NCBI GenBank assembly: GCA_000467715.1 | Contig: AJFK01000506.1 | Span: forward strand, 1 to 64,000 | Direction: 5' to 3' | From: Hysterium pulicare CBS 123377 | Lineage: Eukaryota > Ascomycota > Dothideomycetes > Hysteriales > Hysteriaceae | DNA length: 64,000 bases | In this document: in pieces, positions 12,592 to 24,123 of the stretch | Position numbering within the stretch: position 1 is the first letter of the stretch | Layout of the letters: each line of letters opens with the position of its first letter | Translations under genes and position numbers: made by a program | Notes under the pieces: model-generated | Database searches by the model: none | The model's input: only the letters and a program-made list of their open reading frames with translations | What the model was told of the DNA's origin: nothing

Positions 12592-15500
12592 ATGCGGCCA
12601 ACCGACTCTCTCTCAACCTTCGTCGTGTTATTAGCGGCCGTGGGCGGCGTAGCAGCAGAAGTAATTGAAACTCGATTTTCAGACGTCACATGGGATGACG
12701 ATAACTGGCGAATTACTACAAAATCTCTCGATCAAGGCCACTATCAATCTCGCCTATCTCTCGCCAATGGCTATCTCGGCATCAACGTTGCAGCTGCGGG
12801 GCCGTTCTTCGAGGTTGATGTGCCGGTACATGAGGACAACATCAACGGCTGGCCCCTTTTCGATCGTCGACAAACGTTTGCAACCATTGCTGGATTTTAT
12901 GACTATCAGGCACAAACAAACGGATCCAACTACCCGTGGCTATATCAATATGGAGGCGAAAGTGTTATCAGTGGCGTGCCACACTGGGCGGGACTTGTTG
13001 TGGAAGCGAATGGTCAGATTTTGAATGCTTCCGTGGATCCTTCTACAATTTCCGGCTTCTCTTCAACCCTCGATATCGGAGCCGGATTGGCCACATGGAG
13101 TTATACATGGACTCCTGAAGGGACAGATGCATTGCAGGTCGATTATGCCATGTTCGTCCACAAGTTATTTGTCAACCAGGCTGCTGTTCAGCTCAAACTT
13201 ACGGCTTCTCGAGATATGAATGTCACTGTGTACGACGTCCTGGAGGGAGATTCCGCTGTCAGGACGGATTTTGTCGATAAAGATTGCGAGAGCAATTCTG
13301 CGACAATATGGTCTGCGGTTAACCCGAACAACATTACCAACGTAACTGCGTATATTTACTCGACACTCAATGGTACCGTTGACCTATCTGATAGGAGTCG
13401 GGTAGTGGACGGAATGTTTGGAGCCAATGTATCTTCAATTGCGCAATCCATTTCTATCAAGCTTACTGCACAGGAGACTGCCACTATCGAAAAGTATATC
13501 GGAGGAGCTTCTAGCGATGCTTTCGAGGATCCGCAGAAGGTTGCGCAAAATGCATCTCTGTCGGGAGCTCGGACAGGATTTACAACCCTATTGCACTCCC
13601 ACATCGAGGAATGGGGGACTATATTACCTAAAGATTCTGTCGATGACTACCGACTCCCAAATGGTAGTCTACCTAGCAATACTGATGTCAGAGAGTTACA
13701 GATCACTGCCGTAACAAGCCCGTTCCATATCCTTCAAAATACGGTCGGACCGAATGCCATTGTCGCAGCTAGCAACAACACGAAGCTGAATGTCAACAGC
13801 ATACCTGTTTGTGGTCTAGGATCCGACTGCTACGCTGGTCTTATCTTCTGGGATGCGGAAATTTGGATGGCACCTGGCCTCCAGATGTCTCATCCCGAAA
13901 TGGTCAAGCAAATACCGCAGTACCGTGTCGAAAAGTACGGTCAGGCGCAGGAAAATATAAAATTGGCATTCAGCTCTTCCCAGAATCAGACTGGGAAATT
14001 TACACCTGGAGGCGCTGTATACCCCTGGACCAGCGGACGATTTGGTAACTGTACTGGAACTGGGCCATGCTTCGATTATGAATATCATATCAACGGCGAC
14101 ATTGGCCAAGAACTCTACAATTATTATGCCACCACTGGAGATGTGGAATACTTCAAGAATGAGTTGCTCCCGATCTACAACTCAATAGCACATTTCTACG
14201 CGGAGCTATTGACCTTGAACGAAACAACCGGATTCTACGTACTCACCAATGCGACCGATCCGGATGAATATGCAAATAATGTCGATGACCCAGGATTCAC
14301 AACAGCGCTTGTCCAGAAGCACCTTAATACGACCAATATGCTCAATAGCTGGTTTGGGTTTCCAAACAATGATACTTGGTCTACCCGAGCCTCGAAAGTA
14401 CGGCTACCAGTCGACGAAGAGGCGCAGATCATTCTTGAATACGCTTCCATGAATGGCTCAATATCCGTCAAACAAGCCGATGTTGTCTTGATCGATGATA
14501 TTATAGACTATGCAAACCAATACTCACTGGCTGATCTCGACTATTACGCCGCTAAGCAATCTCTCAATGGCCCAGGAATGACATATGGAGTTTTCAGCAT
14601 TGTCGCCAGTGAGGTATCGCCCTCAGGTTGTTCCTCCTATACGTACGACCTCTACGGATCGCAGCCATACACTCGAGCACCTTGGTTCCAGTTCTCAGAG
14701 CAACTCACAGATGACTACCAAGAGAACGGTGGCACGCATCCAGCTTACCCCTTCCTCACAGGCATGGGCGGCGCCAACCGCGTCGCTATCTTCGGCTACT
14801 TAGGACTTCGTCTCTTCGTCGACAGGCTAGATATTGATCCATCCCTCCCGCCCCAGATTTCGAATCTAGACTACCGTACATTTTACTGGCAAGGCCATGC
14901 TATCAACGCTACCTCCAACACCACGCACACGACCCTCGCTCGCATGAATAAGAGCCTGTCAACCGCCAACTCAACCTACAATGACAACGCCATTCCCGTC
15001 ACTCTAGGTACTCGAAGCGATTCCTACAGCCTACCACCAAACGGCACCCTCACCGTTCCCAATCGACTCATCGGCGAAAACCTAACCGTCTCCAACAACA
15101 TCCTCCAATGCTCCCCCATCTACGCCTTCAACCAAATCTGGGCCCCCGGCCAATTCCCCATCGCCGCCATCGACGGCGCCGCCAGCACAAAATGGCAACC
15201 CACCATCTCCAACGAGACAGCCTACATAACCGTGGACGTAGGCTACAACTTCTACCCCATAGAATCCATCCTCTTCGACTGGGCCACCACGCCTCCTTCC
15301 TACTACGAAGTCATATTCAGCAACGTCACCCTTCCTCCCTTCAACGACACAAATGCATCACTCTACGTCAATGTCTCTTCTAGCGATGATGTGCAGATCT
15401 CTCAACCCTACGACGCGAATTCTACGTATATCATTCAGCCGTATGTGGGGAATCAGACGAATGTTACGTTGGAGAAGGTGGTGTGGAGTGGGCGGTTTGC

Positions 15501-15690
15501 GCATTTGGGGATTAGAGGAAACAGAGGGAATGAGTCGAGTGAGGCGCCTGGTGCCACGGTCGCGGAGTGGAGTCTTGTGAGTGATAGAGAGGTTAAGAAG
15601 GTCGTTGAAGGTAAGAGGGAGGTTTTGGGGAGGAGGATACCGAGGCGGACGGGGCCGGTGGAGAGGATTGGGGGGTTGTGGGGGATGTAG
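12592..15690 (+). CDS. ATC1: Acid trehalase, glycoside hydrolase family 65
   Basis: A single exon encodes 1032 aa. A signal peptide covers about residues 1-22 (STFVVLLAAVGGVAAE), followed by a GH65 N-terminal domain with the typical YLGINVAAAGPFFEVD start. The (alpha/alpha)6 catalytic barrel carries FWDAEIWMAPGL and DYEYHINGDIGQELYNYY. There are many N-glycosylation sequons (NxS/T), as expected of a secreted or vacuolar glycoprotein. After the barrel, about residues 840-930 (IWAPGQFPIAAIDGAASTKW) resemble an F5/8-type C (discoidin-like) carbohydrate-binding module. The enzyme hydrolyses trehalose to two glucose units outside the cytoplasm. Length fits fungal Atc1/TreA. The ATG at 12592 opens directly into the signal peptide. 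The C-terminal tail is basic and turns GT-rich in the DNA, unlike the rest, but the frame stays open to the stop. Confidence 0.95.
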   Translation: MRPTDSLSTFVVLLAAVGGVAAEVIETRFSDVTWDDDNWRITTKSLDQGHYQSRLSLANGYLGINVAAAGPFFEVDVPVHEDNINGWPLFDRRQTFATIAGFYDYQAQTNGSNYPWLYQYGGESVISGVPHWAGLVVEANGQILNASVDPSTISGFSSTLDIGAGLATWSYTWTPEGTDALQVDYAMFVHKLFVNQAAVQLKLTASRDMNVTVYDVLEGDSAVRTDFVDKDCESNSATIWSAVNPNNITNVTAYIYSTLNGTVDLSDRSRVVDGMFGANVSSIAQSISIKLTAQETATIEKYIGGASSDAFEDPQKVAQNASLSGARTGFTTLLHSHIEEWGTILPKDSVDDYRLPNGSLPSNTDVRELQITAVTSPFHILQNTVGPNAIVAASNNTKLNVNSIPVCGLGSDCYAGLIFWDAEIWMAPGLQMSHPEMVKQIPQYRVEKYGQAQENIKLAFSSSQNQTGKFTPGGAVYPWTSGRFGNCTGTGPCFDYEYHINGDIGQELYNYYATTGDVEYFKNELLPIYNSIAHFYAELLTLNETTGFYVLTNATDPDEYANNVDDPGFTTALVQKHLNTTNMLNSWFGFPNNDTWSTRASKVRLPVDEEAQIILEYASMNGSISVKQADVVLIDDIIDYANQYSLADLDYYAAKQSLNGPGMTYGVFSIVASEVSPSGCSSYTYDLYGSQPYTRAPWFQFSEQLTDDYQENGGTHPAYPFLTGMGGANRVAIFGYLGLRLFVDRLDIDPSLPPQISNLDYRTFYWQGHAINATSNTTHTTLARMNKSLSTANSTYNDNAIPVTLGTRSDSYSLPPNGTLTVPNRLIGENLTVSNNILQCSPIYAFNQIWAPGQFPIAAIDGAASTKWQPTISNETAYITVDVGYNFYPIESILFDWATTPPSYYEVIFSNVTLPPFNDTNASLYVNVSSSDDVQISQPYDANSTYIIQPYVGNQTNVTLEKVVWSGRFAHLGIRGNRGNESSEAPGATVAEWSLVSDREVKKVVEGKREVLGRRIPRRTGPVERIGGLWGM

Positions 15691-16117
15691 AGGATAGTGA
15701 TGATGGGAACCGGAGATCTTTGAATAGGGGTGGTGGAAAAGGTTGATGAGGTTGGTCCGTTGGATGCATGATAACGAAGAGGTCGTTTGGGATTGATCTT
15801 TCCTATCCTTCTTGTAAATAGTTAAAAGAAATCAGATTTTCAGATTCAAAAGTGGCAGAGCGAGTAAAGTGGTGTTCATTGCGTATTCCAAGATTCAGCG
15901 CATCTGTAAGTAAATATGAGCAGCCTTGTAATTAATTATCAGCAAAGCTATTATACTCCTATTTTCCAACCTAAAAACACCGGAATCTAGCTAGGTATAC
16001 AAAGAACTCCCTGCTCTAAAACAAGCTTCAGAAATACATCCATTCAAAACAGAAAACGCCCCCAACCCACATTTTCAAATCGAACACATTCTATGCCGCG
16101 CTCTTCTTAAAACCCTC
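15691..16117. other. Convergent 3' intergenic region, trehalase and pantothenate kinase
   Basis: About 430 bp between two gene ends. It should contain both 3' UTRs and polyadenylation signals. No gene or repeat was recognised. Confidence 0.6.
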
Positions 16118-17850
16118 TCAACCACCTCTCGAGCTCACCCGCCCCAACAACCCTCCTAACCCTGCCGGCGCCTCACCCACAAAATCCACACTATTCCTCC
16201 TACCCCAATTCTTAGGCTGTCTCTTCAAAAATGCGCCCACAGCCCCCAAATACCCCTCATGTCTCAAGAAGTAAGCCTGTTTGGTGCCCTTGGACCAGAA
16301 GCGGATTGCGTAAGACAGAGTATTCATGGTTTGGTAGTGGCCGCCGATGAAGGAGCCGCCGAAGTAGATGTGGGGGAGGTTGTGTTTTTCGGCGTGGAGG
16401 TAGGCGATTTGGCCGATGTTGTTGCTGTGTTGTGTGTTAGCTTTTGGGTTGGGGGAAAGGGGTAGTAGCGGGGGGTTTGCTTACGATATAGCGTAGAGCA
16501 GACTTCGAGATATATCTTCGGGTTTGAATTGGTTTTGGACCGTGCTCGTACTGTCTAGTCCACTCACACTATCCATCATATCCACGTCGCTGCCGCTCCT
16601 CGGCGCATGATGATGTCCTCCGTTGATGCCGTCATCGTCATCTCCATTGGCCAACCAAGCATGGTCTTCGGCATCCCTTTCCGCCTGTCTCTTCATCTTA
16701 TAGACCTTCCCGAAACTACTCGCGATCGTCGTGCTCTTGAGTCCAATCTTATTATAATCAGTCCCGTAAATATCACCCACAAGCATATCGACAGCAGTAT
16801 TATCCCCGCGTTCAGCAAGCTTCAGCATGTCGTCAAAGTTACGGGCGCCGGTTAAAAGAGAAAGGAGGCCCCAGAGCGTGCCGCCGCCGAGAGCGGTTCC
16901 ACCTATACGTTGGTATTGCCTAGGCCCGGAGACTTTGATCATGCTGACGCCGGAGCCGATGTTCACGAGGAGGTAGGGGTAGATTTGAGAGGGGGAGGGT
17001 GGGAGTGGGATGAAGTTCATGGGGTCGGCTTCTGTGTAGGTGAAGACTTCGCAGGGGATTTCGGTTATGAAGAAGTCGAGGCCTGGAAACAATCCGTCAT
17101 ATTAGCACCAATGATACTCGAATTCCACTGAACAACTTGATGATAGTGGCGCATACCAATGATCAAACACTCCATCTCATCTTCTCTCAGAACCTCTACG
17201 CCTAAAGCTTCCTTGATCTTGTCATAGTATTTGAAAGCTCCTCCACCCGTCGCCATGACGCATAGATTTGAGGATCGGCAGCCATTGAGTTGTTGGTGTT
17301 CGGCCTGCAGTGTGCGCATAACCTCGATACATGTGTCTATCCTCTCTGTCTCGAATTTCAGGAAGTTGAGCCGGCCGCCAATTGCTGAGCGATTGGGTTC
17401 GCGGGAGAAGTAGACGAGTTTGGCTAGGGATCCTCCGATCTAGAGAAATAAAAGGTTTGATTAGTTTTAACGAATTGCAATTGAGAATTGAGCTCGACAA
17501 TATGTGCTTTGCTAGGGAACAGGAGGATAGTTGAATAGTCGCGTGCTTGTCCGGGTACCTACATCAACAGCGATATGGCTGACAACAGCCGTGTGGTTCG
17601 GCAATCGAATATCTTTAGGATCATGCTCATAATCATCGCTGCGTGGTGTACTCGGCTGCGAGTCCTCTTCGTCGACAATAAAAGCTCCCTGCACGTTGAT
17701 CCTCACATCTCCTGGGTTGGTGATCGCATCCTGGATCTCCGGCTGCGGTACCTGCGTCGCCGCTGTACTTTTCCTCCTGCCGAAATTTTCCGCGCCCGCA
17801 CCGGCTACTACGCCCTTTGTTGGCTGTTCTTGTTGACTGGGCGCCGGCAT
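16118..17850 (-). CDS. CAB1: Pantothenate kinase (eukaryotic type II)
   Basis: Four exons (17850-17563, 17439-17157, 17082-16485, 16424-16118) encode 491 aa. The first 80 or so residues are a disordered extension. The kinase begins at VSHIAVD joined across intron 1 to IGGSLAKLVYFSRE, the ATP-binding DIGGSLAK motif of eukaryotic PanK. Further signatures are VMATGGGAFKYYDKI, LVNIGSGVSMIKV, RIGGTALGGGTLWGL and, after the last intron, NNIGQIAYLHA with IYFGGSFIGGH. The enzyme phosphorylates pantothenate, the first and feedback-controlled step of coenzyme A synthesis, in the cytosol. A low-complexity insertion (DDDDGINGGHHHAPRSGSDVD) sits in the C-terminal half, as in other filamentous fungi. All four junctions are GT-AG and in phase. 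This is probably the sole CoA-committing enzyme and essential. Confidence 0.95.
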
Positions 17851-18977
17851 TGCGATGCGAACTCAAGTTCGGGTACCTGGCGGCGGTGGGGGAGGGGTGT
17901 TTGCAGCTTGCGGGTTTTGCTTAGCCTGCAGCAGCTCTCAGCAGACGGAAGATCGATGAAAGAAAGATGGAATCCCGAGAGCTCAAGGTACCATTATTCG
18001 TAGGTGTGAGGTTTTGACGGAGAGGAGTTCGCGGTTCGTTCTGTGTGCTGACTCCATCCATCCGGCCGACAGACAGGCTTCTTCTGTCTTTTTGGTTAGA
18101 AATGATGAGGTTTTCGGCGTAGATGGGAGACCACCTTGTGAAATGGAGGCTGCTTGCCAATTGAACAGAAGTCCGAGGCTGCGGTGCACATCGGGCCTCG
18201 TTTGGGTGGGAGCTGAACACAGAATGTCCGGGAGAAACATTGGAGGATGTAAGCTCGGTATTGCCAGTGACGGCATCTTACTTATTCACCTCGGGATTGC
18301 TGGCAGAGTCCCTGCATGTCGTTTTTTGGGGGTCCATTTCAGCCACATTTGGGCCAGGGGTGACATTATTTTGCGACACGGCTAATTTTCTTCGCCAGGC
18401 TTTTTCCGGAGGGTGTAATTGTTCCAGGTTAGAGAATTGGACGTTTTTGTTGGTACGTTAGAGAGCAAAGTAGGATTTTACAGATAGTCCTCCCTTAATG
18501 TGTCAATTGATATTCTGAGGTGTTCAATTCTCAATTCTAAATTTTTCAATTCTGAACGCGTCGGCTCTGTCTCACCCCTCCAAATAAGCTAATTCACGTT
18601 TGGATAGACCGATTGGGCTCTGGCAACGGCCCCAAAAGGAGTTCCGTTATCGTTAGCTTACCCAACAGCATCCTCTTTCTAGGAATCTGGAAGTCTATGC
18701 GTAAAAAAGGCTAGATTTAAGAATATTTAATTAACCCTTAAATTTGTGAACTTATCACGTTTATTAAGAGATTGACAGCGGATAGCATAAGAGGAAGAGA
18801 AACCAATAATGTTACTAAAGCCGCCGTGGGTATCGAATACTTAGGAATACTATGATCGGAACGCCCCTCTTCCTAACACCCCTAAGAACTGGTAACGTAA
18901 AACGCGAATAAAAGCGTCCAACACACTTTGTATGAAAACAACAGGATCTTCATACATAGAATCGTACACGGTTGTCT
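17851..18977. other. Intergenic, partly AT-rich
   Basis: About 1.1 kb. The left third should be the CAB1 promoter. From about 18475 to 18800 the base composition turns AT-rich, with runs such as TTTAAGAATATTTAATTAA and several near-copies of TTCAATTCT at 18521-18560. It could be an old repeat remnant or simply 3' flank. No gene was recognised. Confidence 0.5.
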
Positions 18978-21765
18978 TTACCACATGTAACCTCTGTCAA
19001 TTAAAGCTTTTCCCTGCTTTGAATTGTGTTTGATAACGTCCTCAAAGCCGTCTGGTAAGCCGTCACGGCCCATTGCTCTATCAATCTGGTCAGTAAAAAG
19101 TTAAATCTAACGCAAGAAGCAGCGGTGCATTACTTTATAAATGTGATAGCCATGTTTCTCACTTTATCCTTCAGATCAACTTGGGATCGTTCCACAAGCT
19201 GATTGCCGCCATGGTCTTTATCATGTTGAAGTATGGTCGCGTATCGCAGGCCAAACTCTCGAACGTATTCCACTACTGCATTCTCCTCTTCCACTGTCCA
19301 TGGGTTTCGAGTTCGGCGGGGAGCTGCTGCTGCTTTCGCAGCAACGTGCATCTTTGCAAGCTCTTTCACGGCAGCGAAGGAGCTTGAGGGAGGAGGTACT
19401 TCGGTCATGTCTGGTTCTTCATCAGAGTCGCCTGATGATGCTTCAGGCATATAATCTATATCTCCATTACGTATTGGAGCCTGGTGACTTGGAGGGGCAA
19501 TCTCCTCTGCGGGGGTGACAAAGCGGGTTCGTTTGGCTCGCTTCACAACAGGTGCATGCCGACGACGTTCTTGAGGATCCAGCTCGCGTGAATCGCTTTC
19601 AAATTCGTCTTCATCGTCGGACGACTCAGAAATAGGAGAAGGTGCCTTCCTCTTAGAACCTCGCTGCGGTGCTTTACCTTTCGACTTTGAAACCTGCGGG
19701 CTCTGGGACATTTCGCTAAACTCCACTCTTTCCGCGTTGGCCTGCCGATCAATGAATCTCCGACGTTGATGATTTTCTTTCTCTACCTTTGCTTGGCGAT
19801 TCACTCTCTGTATGATTTGGGCAGACGAAGTAGGTGCTGATCCGGAAGGTATCTCTTCCTGGATCATCTCATCCTCCTCCACCTCCTCAGCAATTACAGG
19901 ACGCCAATCGCCATCTTCTACGGCATTGTTCTCATCTACCGGCTGAACAATTTGTACTGAAGATTGAACTGTGGATGCTGTTACAGAGGGCGCATGATCT
20001 CCAGAAATAGAGAGGAGAGTAGTAACTGCTTCATCGGCCACCCTGTTGAAAGGTTAGGTGCGATTTAACGGGAAGAAGTTCTGCAGAAAACGTACGAGGT
20101 ATGCGGGTCAAAGCTCCGCCTCCGGTTGACATTATTCTGGGCGGAACCGGTTGAGATTCGCTGCCTTCCTGGAGTGCCTTGCAATGTTGAGCCTTGTGAG
20201 TCGTGTAGGCCCGTTGTTGAATTGTATTGTTGTTCTAGCATATCTGAGATAGCAGAAACACCCCCAACGCGCCTAATCGCTTTTTCGATCTCCTCGTTTC
20301 GAAGGCGAATCCAGTTCAGAACCTTTAAAGTGAAAGCCTCCCACGAATAATGTGATCCAAGAGACTCCACGTCTATGAGATGTCCCTCTTGCAAAGATTG
20401 TGTATCTTCAGATTCAAATATCCGGATATCGTTAATTCGCCTGACGACGTCGTCCTTGAATTCTTTAGGTAAGTCGGTGCCCTCTGCGCCAAGTCCCGGG
20501 ATATCCCATCCGCGAACTGGATCCTCAGTATTACCGTTGGGGAAAAACACGTTTGAAAGCTCGTCATCTGGGTCATAGTGAGGATCCTCTTCCTGAGCTC
20601 GTGACAGAATCAAGATAGCGAGCTGAGTCCGCATTTCCAATGCCAAGTTGAACGTTTCTGTAAGTAAGGTGCTATATCCAGCGAGCGCACTTGGTGAACC
20701 AGAATCCTCAGCAATTGATGACATGAACAACAGAGGGAAAAGGGTGTCCAGTTCTCGGATGGCATCCCAGGCAGACTTCTGTCCACGTTCAGCAGTACTG
20801 ATCTGGTTCGCAAAAACCACAAGATTCGCCTTGTACAAGATCCAGATAAGGTCAGGCTTCCTGCTGTGTGAGTTTAGATCCTGAGGAGGCCCATAAAGTG
20901 CTCGAATGACAGATTGACTTCGAATGTACTGATGAGCATCGTTGCGAAAGTCATTTATTATATGTTCCCACCGCACCTCGTATTTCCTAAATTTATCACT
21001 CCTCTTCGATTCGGGTATCCGTAGGTCTTTGATAATCTTCTGAAGTTCTTCCTGTCGTGCATCTCTGGGCGCCAGTAAGTGTAACAACTTCTGCGACCAC
21101 CGGTGGAGTCCTTCAACTCTATCGACCATGATATCTGTGTCTAGATCAGCCGCATCAGCCATCGATAAGGAAGATAGAGCCGTTGCAGCCGTGGTGCCCG
21201 ATATATTGGAAAGCGCTCCAGGGGAACGATGTGGAGGGAGGTCCGCTTGTTGGTCTCGGGGGGGGGTCCTCGGCTCATCCTCTACGGGAATCTGCGAATC
21301 ATCTTCTTGTACGGTAGTGAGATCTAGTTGAACAACGTAAGCCTCTTACTAATAAAAGAATGCATATGACAATTTGTGATAGTAGCAAGCAGGAAAAGGG
21401 TAAAGAAAACAAAGCAATCCTCAATTCCAAAGGAGAACATGGTAGACTAGTATAGAATCACAGTACTGACCTCCTACTACTGCATTCTGATAGTTCTTCC
21501 TTGTCCGTCGAGCCGGTTGTCTGGCTTGGCTACCACCGCTAGCAACACTGTCAACACTGGTTTGTCGAGCGCCCCGACGTGGGTTCCTCTTGGTGGGTGG
21601 CGCCGAAGTAGGTACATCTAATTCATGACTTGCGCTCCGGGTCCCCCTCCTGGTGTTTCTTCGTGATGCTCGACCGACTTCTGGTGTAGAGGTGGCTGAG
21701 GAAGGTGGTTGTGGAGTTGGGGTGATGCGACGACTTGAAGACCGAACAGTTCGGCGGTCGGCCAT
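18978..21765 (-). CDS. Telobox Myb protein, telomere repeat-binding factor (Taz1/Tbf1/TRF type)
   Basis: Four exons (21765-21471, 21323-20096, 20042-19134, 19077-18978) encode 843 aa. The N terminus is basic and disordered (ADRRTVRSSSRR). About residues 150-400 form a helical region (VEGLHRWSQKLLHLL..., then YEVRWEHIINDFRND) that fits a TRF-homology dimerisation domain, though this is inferred from position and helix content. A charged linker with basic clusters follows. The C terminus is a single Myb repeat (RTRNPWTVEEENAVVEYV) ending in the telobox signature VDLKDKVRNM, which is diagnostic of telomere-repeat binders. The last exon adds AMGRDGLPDGFEDVIK, resembling the LP-containing tail after the telobox in Tbf1-like proteins. 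The likely role is binding telomeric TTAGGG repeats or TTAGGG promoter elements in the nucleus. Acceptor choice at the last intron is discussed in the findings. Confidence 0.8.
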
Positions 21766-22423
21766 ATTTCAAATTTGGGGATTCTCCAATCTCAAGGAGT
21801 GTTCGAGGACGATGTGTCGATAAATGTGTCAATGCGCTGGTGTAGCAGTTGTATTCGCGAAAAGACCGGATGTTTATTATTTGTTGTTGTCGATCTCAAA
21901 AGCAGCGCCACGCGAGCACGTGATCTCCAAGCCGTTCCCGGCCTAGCCCAATTTTCGCTCCTCCGCTCTTGACAGACTTTCCAAAATCAAGGCTAGCAAA
22001 TATCTTTGCATGCGGGTCCTGTAGTGAATCGCTCGAAGCCCTGGAATCCGTCGAAGGCACAATTAATTTTCGGAAACTTGATTGGTTTGCACAGTTGCTT
22101 TAATTTACGTTGGTGTCCTCGCTCAGCCCCTTGCACGTTATCCGATTTCTGTCTAGGCCAACTGCACTCCTAAAACTTAGAGGAGCCCTCGCTTGATCGC
22201 CTTCATCGTCACTCCAACACTCTGACACCTTTCTTCAGGATACAAACCAGCTAATACTCTTCTCGCCTTCTATACTCTCAATGCTCTAGACCTCTTCTTG
22301 TTTCTCCTTGCATAGGCCACCTTCTTTTGTTTCTTATTCCCCCCACAACAGCTGCGCTGACATTGTCCATCTCGAAACACTTTTGAGACCCCTGTCTACG
22401 AGCACGAGTACCTTTTGATCATA
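21766..22423. promoter_or_regulatory. Divergent promoter region, telobox gene and GDT1-like gene
   Basis: About 660 bp between two start codons facing away from each other. It is pyrimidine-rich on the plus strand just before the GDT1-like ATG, typical of fungal core promoters and leaders. No specific factor site was identified. Confidence 0.55.
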
Positions 22424-24123
22424 ATGAGACTACGAAGACGGCCAGCGTCTGCTCTTCTTCTCCTCCTGCCTACTTTACCTGCGATTGCCTCTGCAATTCC
22501 GAAAGACTCCGATGCGAAGCAAGTCGCCCTCGATGCTTCTCTAATAGCGGCCCCGGCCATGGCGACGCTTGCGCCTATATTACCAAACACAAAGCAGGAG
22601 GTGGGCACAAAAGATGCGCCTGTGGACGGCTTAGATGGGAAACCTAAATCGGGTCCATTCGTGGAAACCAAGGCTAAAAAGCCAGCCAATGGTGTGGAAG
22701 AACTAGTACCAGTGGCCACCAATTCTCCAACTTCGTCGAGGAAGAAATTGTCAAAGGAGGAATGGGCTGCGCTGGAGGCTGACGGAGACGGTGTAATGGA
22801 TGATCCCAACCGAAAAGCACCGGAAGCAGGTACTGATGGGACAGGCGGCGGAGTGTCTGCTAAGGACAGGCAGAGGAAGCAAAAGGAAGATGAGACAGGA
22901 CAGAAGCCGAAGAAGGTCCCAGATCCACCAAAGGAGGTACCGCCTTTACCACATACCGAACAGGAAAAGGTTAAAGAGAAAATACCAACCGAGACAATGT
23001 CGACTTCAACGCGGAAGTTAGGCGCTCAGGGTCTGGAGGTATGTTTAGCGGTGCAATTTCATCGTATCGCAGTACTAATCATGCCTGTTATACAGAAACC
23101 TACCGATCTCCCCGAGTCTCCTCACGATATGCCACATCCTATTCCACCGACCCTACCCAAAGATGACCCGCTGGATTCGAAACCTTCAAAACACTCTGGC
23201 TCCAAATCATCAGCGGATGATTCAGACGATGAAGATGAGGGAGGTGTCATCCAGCCCTTCCACTCGTTCATCCTCTCCATGACAATGATTCTATTTTCTG
23301 AAGTTGGTGATAAGACATTCCTCGTTGCTGCACTAATGGCCATGCGTCATCCACGGCTCCTAGTATTCTCCGCCGCATTCTCCGCCCTTATTGCCATGAC
23401 CGTACTTTCCGCTGTCCTAGGCCATGCTGTTCCTACCTTACTCCCAAAACGTTTCACAAACTTCGCCGCTGCTATCTTATTTCTCGCCTTTGGTGCCAAA
23501 TTACTTCGGGAAGGTTTAGCTATGAGTGCGGATGAGGGGGTTGGTGAAGAAATGAAAGAAGTGGAAATGGAACTGGAAGAGAAGGAACATCTAGCACGGA
23601 GAAACAGTCGCAGGCGATCGTCAATCTCTCCATATGTTCTTGAGGCTGGACGCGCAGCTCGACGATCAAGGTCGAACTCCCGACTACCCGCGCCTGCGCG
23701 CAGCCCATCATCTTCTCCCTCACGTTCTCCTTCGCCTAATGGTGCTTCGCTGTCTGGAACAATCGCCGGACTAAACAATCTGTTCTCATTATTATTAAGC
23801 CCTGCATGGGTGCAAACTTTCATAATGACCTTTCTAGGCGAATGGGGTGATCGAAGTCAAATCGCTACCATTGCTATGGCAGCTGGTTCGGATTACTGGT
23901 GGGTTACTGGCGGCGCGATTAGTGGCCATGCTGTCTGCACTGCCGCAGCCGTGATCGGTGGGCGTGCAGTTGCTGGAAAAGTCAGCATGCGTGTTGGTAA
24001 GTTATGCCTTACCTCAAAAGTGGAATCGGCCTACTAATTGGATCTACAGTGACGTTAGGAGGTGCAGTTGCCTTCCTAATATTTGGAGTAATTTATTTCA
24101 TAGAAGCCATATACTCGGGTTGA
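22424..24123 (+). CDS. GDT1: GDT1/TMEM165 family (UPF0016) Ca2+/Mn2+:H+ exchanger
   Basis: Three exons (22424-23038, 23096-23996, 24050-24123) encode 529 aa. It starts with a cleavable-looking signal peptide (RPASALLLLLPTLPAIASA). Two copies of the family motif E-x-G-D-K/R-S/T are present: SEVGDKTFLVAALMA (about residue 274) and GEWGDRSQIATIAMA (about 453). Each lies in a three-helix repeat, and the last exon supplies the final helix. These acidic motifs form the cation path; yeast Gdt1 supplies Golgi Mn2+ and Ca2+ in exchange for protons. Unlike yeast Gdt1 (about 280 aa), this protein has some 240 extra hydrophilic residues between the signal peptide and the first repeat, plus a Ser/Arg-rich cytosolic loop. 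The first intron (23039-23095, 57 nt) has no stop and keeps frame, so a retained form would still be readable. Confidence 0.93.

Noticed and set aside
8049-17850. GCV2, acid trehalase and pantothenate kinase as a metabolic gene cluster
   Set aside because: The pathways are unrelated and no shared regulatory site is visible; chance neighbours.
19001-19085. Alternative telobox-protein tail beginning LIEQWAV
   Set aside because: It needs an AG only 4 nt after the branch-point-like TACTGAC and gives a tail without family likeness.
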